A DNA stretch of 64,000 nt from Przewalskia tangutica (GCA_029844215.1 CM056733.1:9669501-9733500); one strand, 5' to 3'; positions 22,880-34,455 are shown, counted from the first letter of the stretch. Translations and numbers: made by a program. The notes: generated from the letters alone by a model not told the origin.

Positions 22880-23870
22880 ATCTACTATTGAGTTTTCTCA
22901 CAGCAGGTCTGATAATTCTCTGGTCATATATCGTCGTGGTAATTACATGGCATATATTCTATTATATGTGGATGATATTATATTAAGTGCTTCTTCTGAT
23001 GATTTACACAAGTGTATCATGACACTCCTCAGTTTTGAGTTTGCTATGAAAGACTTGGGGCCCTTGAGTTATTTCTTGGGGATTGCTGTCACTCGCCATA
23101 TAGGTGGGTTATTCTTATCCTAAAGAAAGTATGCCGCTGAGATAATTGAGTGAGTTGGTATGTCCTCATTTAAGTCTATTTCCACTCCAGTTGACACTAA
23201 ACCCAAGCTGGGTATTGTGGCTGGCTCATCTTATGAGGATCCCACCCACTATCACAGTCTTGTAGGGGCTCTTCAGTAAGTTACATTCACGAGACCGAAT
23301 ATTACATTTGATGTATAGCAGGTGTGTTTGTTTATGCATGATCCTAGAGTTGAACACAAAAATGCGCTCAAACGCATTATATGCTACATCTAGGGAACAC
23401 TTGACTATGACTTGCATCTATATCCATCGTCGATTTCTACACTTGTCTCGTATACATATGTTAATTGGGGTGGCTTTCAAGATACCAGACACTCCACGTT
23501 TGGTTATTGTATGTTTCTTGGTGATAACTTGGTCTCATGGTCTGCAAAGCGACAATCTACATTATCACGCTCCAGTGTAGAGGTCGAGTATCGAGGGGTA
23601 GGAAATGTGGTATCTGAATCATGTTGGTTATGTAATCTTCTCTTAGAACTTCATTGTCCCATTCAGAAAGTTATCTTGGTATATTGTGATAATATTAGTG
23701 CAGTCTATCTTTCTGGTAATTTGGTTCAACATCAACGCACTAAACACATCGAGATGGATATCCACTTTGTTCGCGAAAAGGTAGCTCATGGACAAGTACG
23801 CGTCTTACATGTCCCTTCTAGGTACTAAATTGGAGACATCTTTACTAAATGTCTTCCCTCAGTTCTATTT
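22880..23870 (+). pseudogene. copia-1 RT C-terminal part and RNase H
   Basis: Resumes RT after solo LTR C in the same frame. YILLYVDDIILSASS carries the YVDD catalytic motif, followed by MKDLGPLSYFLGI. RNase H follows in a shifted frame: WSAKRQSTLSRSSVEVEYRG with the catalytic Glu, YCDNISAVYLSGN with Asp, and TKHIEMDIHFVREKV. Stops at 23120 and 23271 and frame changes inactivate it. The end abuts the purine-rich tract at 23919-23924 before the 3' LTR. Confidence 0.8.
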
Positions 23871-23924
23871 GAAAATTTTAGGGACAGTTTCAGCGTACGA
23901 CGACCGCCCGCTATGACTGCGGGG

Positions 23925-24240
23925 TGTGAAAGTATACTGTGATATACACTGCATAAACAATGCCTTGTGTATACCGTGTATATCACAGACACACAATAAA
24001 GTTTACCATATTTGGACCGTGATATATACTGTATACACAACCGTGTATATCACGGTTTGAGGCTCTATATTTGATGTTGTATTTGTATTTAATTTGCATT
24101 GTATACTTACCATAATTGTAGGATTCTTGTACAAATAGAATAGAGTTTTGGGAGTACAGTAGAAAGGATTTTCCATATAATGGATATTGTAAATTGTATA
24201 TATATTCATTCATTAATGAAAATAATTAAGAAATTATTTA
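23925..24240 (+). repeat. copia-1 3' LTR with two hairpins
   Basis: Starts TGTGAAAGTATACTG and ends near AAATTATTT; the last few bases expected from copia-3 (…CTTTCA) are missing. It holds two hairpins: arms CTGTGATATACAC at 23937-23949 and its exact complement at 23976-23988, then ACCGTGATATATAC at 24016-24029 paired with 24043-24056 with one mismatch. Confidence 0.75.
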
Positions 24241-24445
24241 CGACGGAAACGACGCGAAAAATCTTCAGACCTCTTCACCAAAATGACTAACAAATAACCT
24301 TTAAAGATCTCTTAGTCCAGCAGCATTGGATTTTTGACAAACTCTCATTTGTCTTACCTGAGGACAATATCAACAAGATTCGAATTGTCTGTGTTCCTAA
24401 AATCACAAGTATGATATAAGGCCCATATGGTCACTTAATACTAAA

Positions 24446-27400
24446 CATGTCTAACGGTCTGGGTTGACCCGGAATCGGATCGGTTGACCCGATAGGACAT
24501 CCGGTCCGGACTGGACCGTTAAGGGCTTACCGGGTTGGGGGTTGGGTTGGCACCCAACCCCAACCCGCACGGATTATGTTAAAACCCGGTAAGGCCCGGA
24601 CCGGTTAGACCCGGTAACGGAAATCGGTTAAATTACCGGTTAACCGGTCCGGGCCGGACCGGTAACACAATTTTTTTTTAAAAAAGGTAACGGTAATGTT
24701 ACCGTTGGGGAGGGGTGGGGCCGTGGGGGTGCCAACGATCATTTCGACCGTTTTTTGTTTTTTGTTTTTTTTTTGTTTATTACATTTTTACCCTTTAAAA
24801 AATCTATAAATTCTCTACATTTTTTTCATTTTTATCACACAACAATTTTCTCAATTCTCAATTTCTCATACTCCCTTTATTATCTTTATTATCAATTTTC
24901 AAGTTATTATTATTATTAGTTTTCAAATTCAAAGTAGAAAGACGCAAGACTTCGAGCTTCGAGTTTCAATTGAATTCTGAATCCCGAAGTTTGGTACACT
25001 CGTTTCATTCTCTAATTATTTTATTAAATTGTCATATTTATTTGTTTATTATTTAAATATTTTATAATGTCTTCGATAAGGGCTAATTTATCGGGACTAC
25101 GCCGTAAATCTAGTTCAAGGGGTAAAAAATCTATAGGTTCTTCATCATCTAATCAAAATATAGATTATGATCAAATGCAAGAAGATTTTGGAATAGAAGA
25201 TAATGAATATAATAACGTTCAATTAGATAATATTGTTAAACTTGAAGAAAATGAACCTCCTACACCTACTAGTGTTCCTTCTGTCAATGTTGGTACTGCT
25301 AGTGGTAGTCGTAGTCGTAGACCTCCTTTACCAGAACCAGTAGTAAGAAAAAAAAGGAGTAAAGTGTGGCTCTTTTATGATAAAGTTGTGGGTACTGATA
25401 GAGTTAGATATAATATTTGTGGGAGAACTTATAAACATAAGACAGAGGGTGGTGACGGGGGGACGGACACTATAGGTAGAGATATAAAACACGATCATAC
25501 GACACAATGGAATGTTGTCTCTGATTTAGAACCCGGTCAACAACAACTTAATCCATTAACTGGGGGTGGCTAAGTACGATCCAAAAAAGGATCGCATTGA
25601 ATTAGCAAAAATGATTGTCGGAGGTTGTTTACCTTTTTCTTTTGCTTCTTCTTCATATTTAATTACATATATTCAAAGAGTATATAATCCTTTTTTTAAA
25701 GGTGTTCCTCGTAGTACTACTAGAGTCGATATTTTTAGACTTCATAATGATTATGTTATTTTTTTGCAATATTTATTTGCTAACCTTCCATGCCTAGTTA
25801 GTTTTACTTCAGACATTGGATATGCTTTAAACGGTTATGATTATTTAACAATTACTTGTCATTGGATTGATGAAAATTTTAGAATGGAAAAACGTATTAT
25901 TGCTTTTATGCGTATTTATGAGGATCAAAGTCATACTGAAAATATATAAGCGAAACTATTTGTTCTTATGCCCAAAATATAATCTTTATAATAAAATATT
26001 TTGTGTATCATTCGATAATGCATCTAATAATACCGTCAGTAGATCTTTAAAAGCGGAAGTACAACCACCACTTCCTCATATATTTCATGTTCGTTGTGCT
26101 TGTCATATTTATAATTTAATTGTTAAAAGTGGTCTTGATTTATTTTCACCTGAAATAAAACTTGTCAAAAGAGCTGTTGGAGTTATTCAGGATAATAATA
26201 GGAAAAATAGAATTATAGAATTTAAAGAAAAATGTAAACAATTTAATTTGAGAACTAAATTCATGCCAGAAGAGATTATTACACGGTGAAATTATACTTA
26301 TTTATTGTTAAAAGAATGTTATAAGTATAAAGACCCCATAACACATGTTGCAAATGCGCATTGTAAGAACGTGATGTATATGTTAACCGACAAACATTGG
26401 AAATCAATTAATGAACTTTTAAAAAATTTACGTAAATTTTACACTGCTACTATTGAATTTTCAGGATCTTATTACCCAACAATTTATAATGCTTTAGCTC
26501 ATATAGCTGAAATTTCATATTTACTTTATGGTTTAAAATCAAATGTGAAATATAAATATGTAGTTACACTTATGTTTGAAAAAATTTAAAAATATTTTTT
26601 TTCCTATTCCTGATATTTATTGTATTGGTGCAGTCTTAAATCCTTCTATTAAAAAAGTAGATTGTCATAATTTAATATGTAGTTTATACACTTATATGGA
26701 AGTAGGTGCAACAGAAACTCCATCTTCATTTGATTGCATAAGTACACTTGATACTAATTTAACTACATTATATGAATATTATGCTACATTACATGATAAC
26801 AACAACTCTGCTACTAATATTCCTTCTAGTTCTGCTTCTGTGTCTACACCTTCAGGATTCAATGAAGATGACGATGAAGAAGAATATTTAGACATATGGA
26901 GAACTTTTACAACACAAGCAACCACAAGTCGATCTTGCGATGTGATGCAATTTTATTTGCAAAAGCCAACGGAGCTGAAGAAAAGTTTTGACCCTTTACA
27001 ATGATGGCAGGATAACAAAAGACAATTCCCGGTACTTGCAGCGATGACCCGATATGTTCTTAATGTGTCGATCTCAACAGTGGCTTCTGAAAGTGCATTT
27101 AGTCAAGCACGAGATCAAATAGGAGACACACGTCACTCATTGAGTGGAAGCACATTAGAAGTGTTAGTCCGCAAGAGATCGGATCGATCGAGAGAAGAAA
27201 TCAAGGATGTGAGACGTTAATTCTCCTAAGATGAAGAAATAAGCAATATTTTGGAAGGAGCGAGGCGGATCAAATTAATACTCCAGATTTAGAGGCTATG
27301 GAGCATAACCAATTCAATCAACCTATAGATTACGAAAAACTTGCAAGAAGGATGCGTAATATGTAAATAAAATTATTATTACTTCATTATGTACTCTTAT

Positions 27401-27892
27401 TAACATTATGAAAGTTCAAAAGTTTACATCTTATCATTAGTTTTAATTTTACTATCTATTTAGTTGTTAATCTGTTATTACTTATTTGTTAACTTAATCT
27501 ACTAATCTAATAAATTAATAAAAGTATAATTACAATATAAAGTTATAAACTATAAAGTATAACTATAACAGTACTATAAAGTAAACTATAAAATAAAGAT
27601 AAAGTATAAAGTTATAAAATAGTTTCAATTTTAATATATAAAACTATATTATATATTATATTATTATATTACATATTTAAATTGAATTTAGTTTACATTA
27701 TAAAAAATAAATACTAGAAATTAAAAAAAAACGGATCGACGGTAGGGCCCGATTCGCATCCGGACCGCACGCCGATCTGAATTGAATGAACCGGACCGGA
27801 CGGTTTGTGAGTCGTGAACCGGACCGTAATCGTCCGAACCGGTTAAACCCGGTAAGGGGCTACCGGACCGGTTCGGCCCGTTAGACAGGTAT
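24446..27892 (+). mobile_element. hAT-type DNA transposon, inactive
   Basis: A 3.4-kb element inserted in the LINE. The two ends share an inverted TGTCTAACGG close to the borders (24448-24457 and 27879-27888). Subterminal regions (24455-24665 and 27730-27885) are full of CCGG/CCGGTT words, such as the palindrome ACCGGTTAACCGGT at 24635-24648. Inside is a broken BED-finger hAT transposase. The flanks carry a 13-base direct repeat, ACTTAATACTAAA, at 24433-24445 and 27893-27905, longer than the 8-base TSD normal for hAT. Confidence 0.85.
25067..27366 (+). pseudogene. hAT transposase remnant
   Basis: Five or more frame segments. The N-terminal part (25067-25573) has a Ser/Arg-rich leader and a BED-type zinc finger, RSKVWLFYDKV, RYNICGRTYKHKTEGG and IGRDIKHDH; the first finger Cys is Tyr here. 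The middle (25566-26589) has DIGYALNGYDYLTITCHWIDE, SFDNASNN and HVRCACHIYNLIVK, the catalytic-core blocks of hAT enzymes. The hATC dimerisation end (26880-27220) reads CDVMQFYL, a TGA at 27002, FPVLAAMTRYVLNVSIS and ASESAFSQARDQIGDTR. The last readable residues end near 27366. The enzyme would excise and reinsert the element; this copy cannot. Confidence 0.85.
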
Positions 27893-27905
27893 ACTTAATA
27901 CTAAA

Positions 27906-28621
27906 GTTTTATTTTATGAGTTTCTGTCCTACTTTGTTCACCGCTCCTTTAAGCAATGAAAAGGACTTCAGTTAGATTTGGAAAATGAACTGTCTCAATA
28001 AATTAGGTTTTTTCTTCGGCAATGTTATCATGATAGATTACCTAGTAAAGCTTACCTGAAATATATTGATATAAATATTGATGACATCTACCCTATGTGG
28101 AAAGAAGAGGAAGGGGGGTGGGGGCCCTGAGGGATTTAGTCTTTTTTTTCCCAAAGAAGAGGAAGGGAACAATCATCATATATTTATTTACTCTGAAATT
28201 GCTCAATACCTCTGGTTATCTCTAGGAATTGTGAACCTGAAGACTAATACTTCTACTCTATCGGCTCATATTTCTAAAGGATTTTTCTTGTTGTACTCAA
28301 CATCACAAACTCTTTCCTTATGTTGTATGAAATCATTGGCTCAACCGGAACTATAACAACCATAACAACACTTGTCATAACATCCCTAAATTCAGTATCA
28401 TCAATGTTGCTCTAGAATACAAGCTCCAAAATAGTAAAGAAGACCATGAGAACCATAGGAAGACTATTCATGCGACTTGGGTAAAACCTGCTAAAGGATG
28501 GTATAAGCTTAATGTTGATGCTAGCTTCAACAAAAATACTCTTCAAATGGGTTCTGGTAGTCTTATTAGAAATAGTAGTGATGAGTGGATAGTAGGATTA
28601 ATAAAGCGAGCGCATGCTTAT
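27906..28621 (+). pseudogene. LINE RT zinc-binding domain and RNase H N-terminus remnant
   Basis: Starts directly after the right-hand direct repeat of the hAT element. Readable blocks include IWKMNCLNK, a degraded FFLRQCYHDRLPSKAYL and EEEGNNHHIFIYSEIAQYLW, the usual plant LINE zf-RVT region. Further on, KPAKGWYKLNVDASF and GSGSLIRNSSDEWIVG form the RNase H beginning, with the first catalytic Asp in NVDAS. The frame is cut at CTTAT, the target site of solo LTR D. Stops interrupt the reading frame. Confidence 0.75.
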
Positions 28622-29196
28622 TGATAAGTTGGCAGAAAACAAAACTTTTTGGAGCTAGTGTTTCTACACCACTCTTGGGGATTGGAGTTTTGAAGATTCT
28701 GTGAGAAATTTCTCAAACTTTTACTCATTTTTACAATTCCTTGTTTTGTATTGCATATCTAAGTGTGTAGTATTTCTTTCTATGACTTGATTCTTATTTA
28801 TGTGAATATTCATAATTAAAGTTGGGATTTAAATTCTAGTTTTGCTTATGTATTGAATAATTTTACTCTCAATGAATTGAGTTAATGTTGTTTTAATTAT
28901 TCTTGTTATTTAATATTTTTTAAGAGATTAGCTAACCCTAGGAATCTCCCATTTACGTCGGTTTAAACTCGGAAGAGGAAAATTCGGGGTTGAAAAAGAT
29001 TAATTAACATGAATTTGGGGCGCTAACCCTCATCTAATGTGATCGACCTAGGGATAGGCGACACCACTTGTAGCCACATTCGGGTGTTCTTAATGCTCCT
29101 AATTGATTTAGGGATACTCAATTAGGTAGTTTAGTTAGTCTTCGAAAGTAGCTAATCTAGAGTCATTATCCGAGGCTAAGTAACATAAGGTCACTG

Positions 29197-30137
29197 AAAG
29201 GGGATTATCGAACTTAAACTATGGAATAAATAATTTCAGCAAAGAAGAACAGAGGTAAACTTAAAGACAGTAAGGAATGTTCCCAAAAATGTTCTGTGAC
29301 ATGAACTGGAACATTAACAATAACGCAGAACTGAAAAACGAGTTAAGCTGCAGCGGAAATAAATCAAGGACACTCAAGATTGTTTTTCATAAGTTATATA
29401 ATTGTATATAACTTATAGTGGTCTCATGACCAAAAATTTATTGTATAAAGATTATACAATCTTACAAATCCCTTGAGAATGAATAAAAATCCAGAAACAA
29501 AAGGGATTAAAAGAAGTTAAATCCTAACTTCTAAGCCTGAAAAATCTATCTAAAATAGAAGTGAAAAACACCCTATTACAATTGCTTTGAGTTGAAAGAA
29601 CAAGTATAGATCTAAGAAAGCAATTCGCAATTTTGAACAAGTGTAATCACAAAACCAGGCTGCTTGATCCAGCTGTGTTTGAGGCAATATTTGAGACGTT
29701 TCAGATCTGAATTTTCTTCTGCAAAAACTGGATATAAAACCTTGGAGTGAACCCTCTATTTATAGTGGAGAGTTCACCCGAGAGGCTCCTTGATTCTCGG
29801 TGGAGGTTGAGCAGAATAGGGTTGGCTGGAGCTGTTCTTCAGCCTTAAAATTCTCAACAGATTTGACTTTGTCTTCCTGAGAATGCTTCTTCCGTTATGC
29901 ACTCTCCTTGGACTTGGTCTTGTTAAGTATTATCGTGTTTTCCTTATCTCCTAACCAAGCCAAACATTCACGTGATAAAATCTTCTCACTTCGTAAATCG
30001 CCCGTGAAGATAGGCAAAACTTGCGTAAATGTCCTCCCAGATGTCACGACATTTGGGATGACATTTTCCTGTTTTTACTTAACACCAAAAAAAGACATGT
30101 TACGGAAAATGTTAGGACACAGAACCTAACACTAACA
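29197..30137 (-). repeat. SIRE 3' LTR
   Basis: On the minus strand it reads TGTTAGTGTTAGG...CCCCTTTCA, 941 bases. It differs from the 5' LTR by scattered changes and small indels, for example near 29300, 29480 and 29990-30020. It holds the 24-base motif at 30041-30064 and a weaker one at 30097-30120. Confidence 0.92.
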
Positions 30138-30152
30138 ATCTCCTCCTTTTTG
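30138..30152 (-). other. SIRE polypurine tract
   Basis: The minus strand reads GCAAAAAGGAGGAGAT directly upstream of the 3' LTR start, in the position and of the composition of the plus-strand primer. Confidence 0.75.
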
Positions 30153-31025
30153 CCTTTCTTCACAAAACTAAATAGGTTAATGATTTTATCACAGGCAAAT
30201 ATCTCAACCTTCAACCTGAAACAGTTATAAAGCACGATATATACACTATGTGCCAGTAAGTTACTCGAATCAGAGTATGATGCAAATGCGAGTATACATC
30301 TAAAAGATTAATGCACTGAAACCATCAATATACACATAAACAGTATAGAATAAATAGCAATATATAAACAGAGTTAAAGTGTCTCAAACAGTCAAGCCAA
30401 ATAACTTCAGTCCACAACTAATAAGCATTCAACAAGCATTCAACAATCAAGCTACTTAGCGGCTAAACACAAGAACCTTAGACTGCTTTCCTACCACCGC
30501 CTCCGATTGTCCTCTGGTTTCATCTCCCCCTGTATCAAGATCCCCTCTGGTTTGAGCATTCACTTGTCGCTTCCCCGACTGCACTCCATCTCCCTTTTTG
30601 GGAAGAAAGCAAAAATAGTAACGTTCCTAGCTTCCACTGGCTACCCGCACCGTCCACTCGCGATCTCGCATTGAGCTTTGCAATCTCTTGCACCAGCCAA
30701 GCGCTTGTCAAGGACGATCGTGAGATGTTACCGAGATGTGCGGGACATTTCGTAACACTAGCACTTCCACCGTATTCGTCCATGGAAGATCAATGACTCG
30801 CTTCGCTCTTCGTGATCGTCGATTAACGACATATACTTCGAGTTCTTTCCAGAGCAGATCCCGCTAGGGCTTGGAATCCTCGTGAGGTTAGTACCTTAAA
30901 GATCAATGAGGAAAGGGAAGGATGATACCGTGTCCTTTTCTCGCCATATTTACAACTGTTGAAAGATTGTTTTTCCTATATCAACACTAAAACCTTTTCC
31001 TATTTTGTATAGGAACAATGCTTGT
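30153..31025 (-). other. SIRE region between third ORF and polypurine tract
   Basis: Frames here are broken. In the first about 170 bases after the third ORF, segments such as NMARKGHGIILPFPH look like the continuation of that protein in other frames. 30240-30500 is AT-rich with no coding sign. Confidence 0.5.
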
Positions 31026-32093
31026 TCAATTGTTACAATTGATTTGTTCAAAGAACACAACCAATTGTGTATCATTAACTTGTGCAAAACAAAGAAATAA
31101 GGCAATGAGTTTGGAGGTTGGACATCTTGAAACCCATTTCTTCACAACTCCACCGGTGAGGTATGAAATCACCTCATCCCTGTCATTTATCACTTCCCAT
31201 TCTGCCCTCTCATCATCATTCACTCTATTCAAACATTGGTTAATTGTAGTCGGTGTGAAGTCATAAAATTTGTTATAGAGAAACACTTTCCCAAAGTGTT
31301 TCGACTTGGGTTTCTCTATTTTACTTGTTAGATTTGCATAAAATAACTTCACTACCTTTTCTTCATAAGGACATTTGTTATTTACCGAGTCTAGTAGATT
31401 TCTTGAAGTGAAGAAATCCACTAGACCGTGGCTACTACAAGACGCAATGTCCAACACCTTCTCGGTTCGAATGGCTCGACCGTTGAACCAAGACCAATGT
31501 TTTGAGTGATTGGCTGTTAAAAACTTGATAGAGAAAGGGGTTACCTCAGACGCAGATTCAGAGCTACTGCTTGTGAGACCTCGGACACTGGAATCTGAAG
31601 TTTTGTGGATAGATGATCCAGAAGATGTCATAACATTTTCTGTGACATCTTGAGGGGTTGATGATGATTTTGTTTCCCCTGAAGCATGACCAGATTTTTT
31701 GGGATAAAATTTCTTCAGCGGGGTGTCGTCTGGAATTTCATCTTCCTCACTGGATTCTTGCAGATTTGTGAAGGAAGGTGAAGCAGGAGATTCCGGTTGG
31801 GACTCAATCGAACGAGTCTTCTCTGAATCAGTAGACCTGGAGCTTGAAGAGGGAGGAGTCGCTGATTTCTTCCTTTTGGTGGATGATTCACCACTGCCAA
31901 AGGCCTTCTCAAAGTTTCGGACCGATCTGCGAGTGGGAAAAGCTGCTTGATTTGTCCTCTTTGGGAGGACGGAAACATCCGGGGTTTCCTCTAAGTTGAT
32001 AGGATTATTTGTCTCCCCTGGATAGGCGATTTCCAAAGGTTCTTGGAAGTCACTTATCACCAAATCTGTGCACAATGGTGGACTTGTGCTCAT
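31026..32093 (-). CDS. SIRE third ORF, envelope-position / plant transposon-like protein
   Basis: An intact 355-codon frame between pol (ending 32998) and the 3' LTR. It starts MSTSPPLCTDLVISD. Residues about 30-190 are low-complexity, rich in Ser, Thr, Pro, Glu and Lys, with basic runs (STKRKKSATPP). Residues about 195-340 look folded: NHSKHWSWFNGRAIRTEKVLD, NKCPYEEKVVKLFYANLT, KVFLYNKFYDFTPTTINQCL and WVSRCPTSKLIALFL. By pattern this resembles the 'putative plant transposon / envelope-like protein' family found in plant retroelements. I see no signal peptide or clear membrane segment, so a membrane role is not supported. The family normally runs longer; related blocks continue past the stop in other frames (about 30850-31020), so the C-terminus is probably truncated. 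Function unknown. Confidence 0.7.
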   Translation of the reverse strand: MSTSPPLCTDLVISDFQEPLEIAYPGETNNPINLEETPDVSVLPKRTNQAAFPTRRSVRNFEKAFGSGESSTKRKKSATPPSSSSRSTDSEKTRSIESQPESPASPSFTNLQESSEEDEIPDDTPLKKFYPKKSGHASGETKSSSTPQDVTENVMTSSGSSIHKTSDSSVRGLTSSSSESASEVTPFSIKFLTANHSKHWSWFNGRAIRTEKVLDIASCSSHGLVDFFTSRNLLDSVNNKCPYEEKVVKLFYANLTSKIEKPKSKHFGKVFLYNKFYDFTPTTINQCLNRVNDDERAEWEVINDRDEVISYLTGGVVKKWVSRCPTSKLIALFLCFAQVNDTQLVVFFEQINCNN

Positions 32094-32997
32094 TGGGGAG
32101 TGTTCTTGACCGGTGACATTTTCGGTGACATGGGTGAGACATCCATTAGAGAGAAAGGGAAGAAGAGAAGGAGAAGTTAGGGTTTTGAGGTTACGGAATG
32201 GGAGAAGTTTGTGAGGGAGATGTGTTGTGCGTGGGATTCATCGTGGGTAATGTGCGAAAATTTTGTTCCCGGCCTTTTTTTTTTTTTTTTTTTGTTTCTC
32301 GAAGGAAGTTTCTTTGGAAGTGAGAATTAGTATTTAGTGAATGGGTATTTATACACTTGGCAAAAACTATCTACATAAGTGTTTAAATTCTATACAAAGA
32401 CTAGTTCCTAAGGTTTAGAGGTTGTTTCAAAATAGACATCAAAACCAAGAGAAATTTTTCAACAAAAACCAACTCAATATTAATCGACACACGTCTTTTG
32501 AAAAATCTGGAAATCTGAGTGTTATCAGAAATGTTAGCACATTTTGTGTAACACGGGAGTCATTTTCTCATAGGAACAGCAGTTTCGGCAACTAAACAAG
32601 ACACTTTATAGAGTTTTGTCTCTAAATTAGTGGAACAATGTATATTGAGTCCAAATAGATAAGATCTTGTGTCTATCATGATATAAATTATAAGTATGTT
32701 GATACTCCTATAGAATAGGAACGGTATCAATTTTGTGGGCTTTGCCCAACATTTTACAATTGCCGAGGAATTTAAGGCTTTGCCTTATTTTTTGATACTC
32801 CCTTTTTATGATTTTTATATCATCGCAGAGAACGGTATCATTTTAAAAAGGTGTTCCTTTGAGAAGTCATGACCCGTTAGAAACACAAAACAACTTTAAC
32901 ATTTACCGAAAAGATGCAGTTCCAGATTTTACACTGGATGAATGTTACCACAAATGTCAGGGATATTTCGGATAACACACCCCAGCAGTGTTAATTT
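32094..32997 (-). other. SIRE spacer between pol and third ORF
   Basis: About 900 bases without a credible frame. On the minus strand it contains a 19-A run (complement of T at 32275-32293) upstream of the third ORF, and three copies of the 24-base motif (32942-32978, 32531-32554, 32108-32131). It might hold a promoter or splice acceptor for a subgenomic RNA, but I cannot show that. Confidence 0.5.
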
Positions 32998-34455
32998 TTA
33001 TATTGAACAGAGACCGAGAGAGTTTTTCAAGTTTGAAAACCTCTCATGATCTAAAACTTTTGTAAAAATATCAGCTAGTTGATGAGAAGTGTCAACATAA
33101 TCGATTCTAACTAGCTGTTTTTCAACCAAGTCTCGAAGAAATTGATGTCTTATATCTATATGTTTAGTACGCAGTCTTTGAACCGGATTTTTAGATATAT
33201 TGATGGCACTCATATTATCACAGTACAAAACTAAGATATTTTTTGAAACACCATAATCGTCTAGCATGTGTCTTAGCCATATTAATTGAGAGCAACAACT
33301 CCCCGCTGCTACATATTCAGATTCAGCAGTTGAGAGTGAGACACAATTTTGTTTACGATCGCATCAGAAACTAAGTTATTGCCAAGGTAAAACATCCTCC
33401 ACTAGTACTTTTCTATCTTCCACATCCTCACTCAATCCGGCCACTATATCCTATTAGATTATGATTAGTGTCTTTGGAATACCAAATTCACAACTCGCTT
33501 GTGCCGGCAACATATCTTATGACACGTTTGACAGCATTTAAGTGGGAAATTTTAGGGCATGCTTGGAATCGTGCACACACACAAACACTAAACATAAGAT
33601 CCGACGACTCACGGTGAGATACAAAAGACTACCTATCATAGATCTCAGATAAAGTTGGGTCAACATTCTCCCAACATCATCTTTAGATATAGTCCAGGTT
33701 GATCCCATCTGAGTCTTCATGTGTTTGGCGTTCTCCAATCCAAACTTTTAACCGTGTTCTTGGCATATTTGCTTTGTGAAATGAAGATACCCTCCTCATT
33801 TCGTTTTATCCGCAAGCCTAAGAAAAGGTTAGTTCTCTATCATGCTCATTTCGAATGTTGAGGACATAGCTTCGACAAAAGTCTTAAGATGAGACATCAA
33901 GTCGAACCAAAAACTATGTCATCTACATAGATTTGAGCAATAACCATATCTGATCCATGATGTTTTATAAATAAAGTACAATCACTACACCACGTTGGAA
34001 ACCAAATTCAAGAAGGAATTGAGTTAAACGACCATACCATGCACGCGAGCTTGTTTTAGTCCATACAAGGCCTTTTTAACCTGTATACATGTTGTGGATG
34101 GTGAGGATCTTCAAATCCTTTGGGTTGTTCAACATATACCTCCTTATCAATATATCCGCTCAAAAGGCACCTTTCACATCCATTTGGTGAAGAGTTATCT
34201 TTAAACAACAAGCTATGACAAGTAATAATCTAATTGATTCAATTCTAGCTACGGAGCAAAGGTTTCATCATAGTCGATACCTTTGACTTGAGAGTATCCT
34301 TGAGCCACTAGTCTAGCTTTATTTCTAATAATAGTTCCAGATTCGTCAGATTTATTCTTAAAGATCCATTTAGTTCCTATTACATTAGTCTCATCAGGGC
34401 GAGGAACTAGATCCCAAACCTCATTTCTGGTGAACTGTTCTAGTTCTTCTTGCAT
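32998..34455 (-). pseudogene. SIRE reverse transcriptase and RNase H
   Basis: RT starts at 34455 with ELEQFTRNEVWDLVPRP, GTKWIFKNKSDESG and ARLVAQGYSQVKGIDYDETFAP, the standard copia opening. From about 34240 to 33560 the frame is broken repeatedly, with only short blocks readable, and the YVDD site is not intact. MIGSLLYLTVSR lies near 33640. RNase H (33400-32998) is better kept: SATESEY-like text at about 33320, then LYCDNMSAINISKNPVQ, RTKHIDIRHQFLRDLVEKQ and HQLADIFTK. The product would make element cDNA; this copy could not without help. Confidence 0.8.

Larger units (their letters stand above)
5375..24240 (+). mobile_element. copia-1: Ty1/copia element with three nested insertions
   Basis: Plus-strand Ty1/copia with domain order gag, protease, integrase, RT, RNase H. 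Without the insertions it is about 4.9 kb. The 5' LTR is cut to about 90 bases while the 3' LTR (23925-24240) is nearly full. The insertions are Tekay A in the integrase-RT linker, solo LTR B just after it, and solo LTR C inside RT. Copia-3 (about 39640-51590, minus) is a second member of the same family, sharing LTR, gag and RNase H sequence. I cannot assign the lineage firmly; the short LTR and structure suggest an Ale/Retrofit-like group. Confidence 0.8.

Noticed and set aside
31026..32093. SIRE third ORF as a true membrane envelope protein
   Set aside because: No signal peptide or hydrophobic transmembrane segment is visible; only its position is envelope-like.
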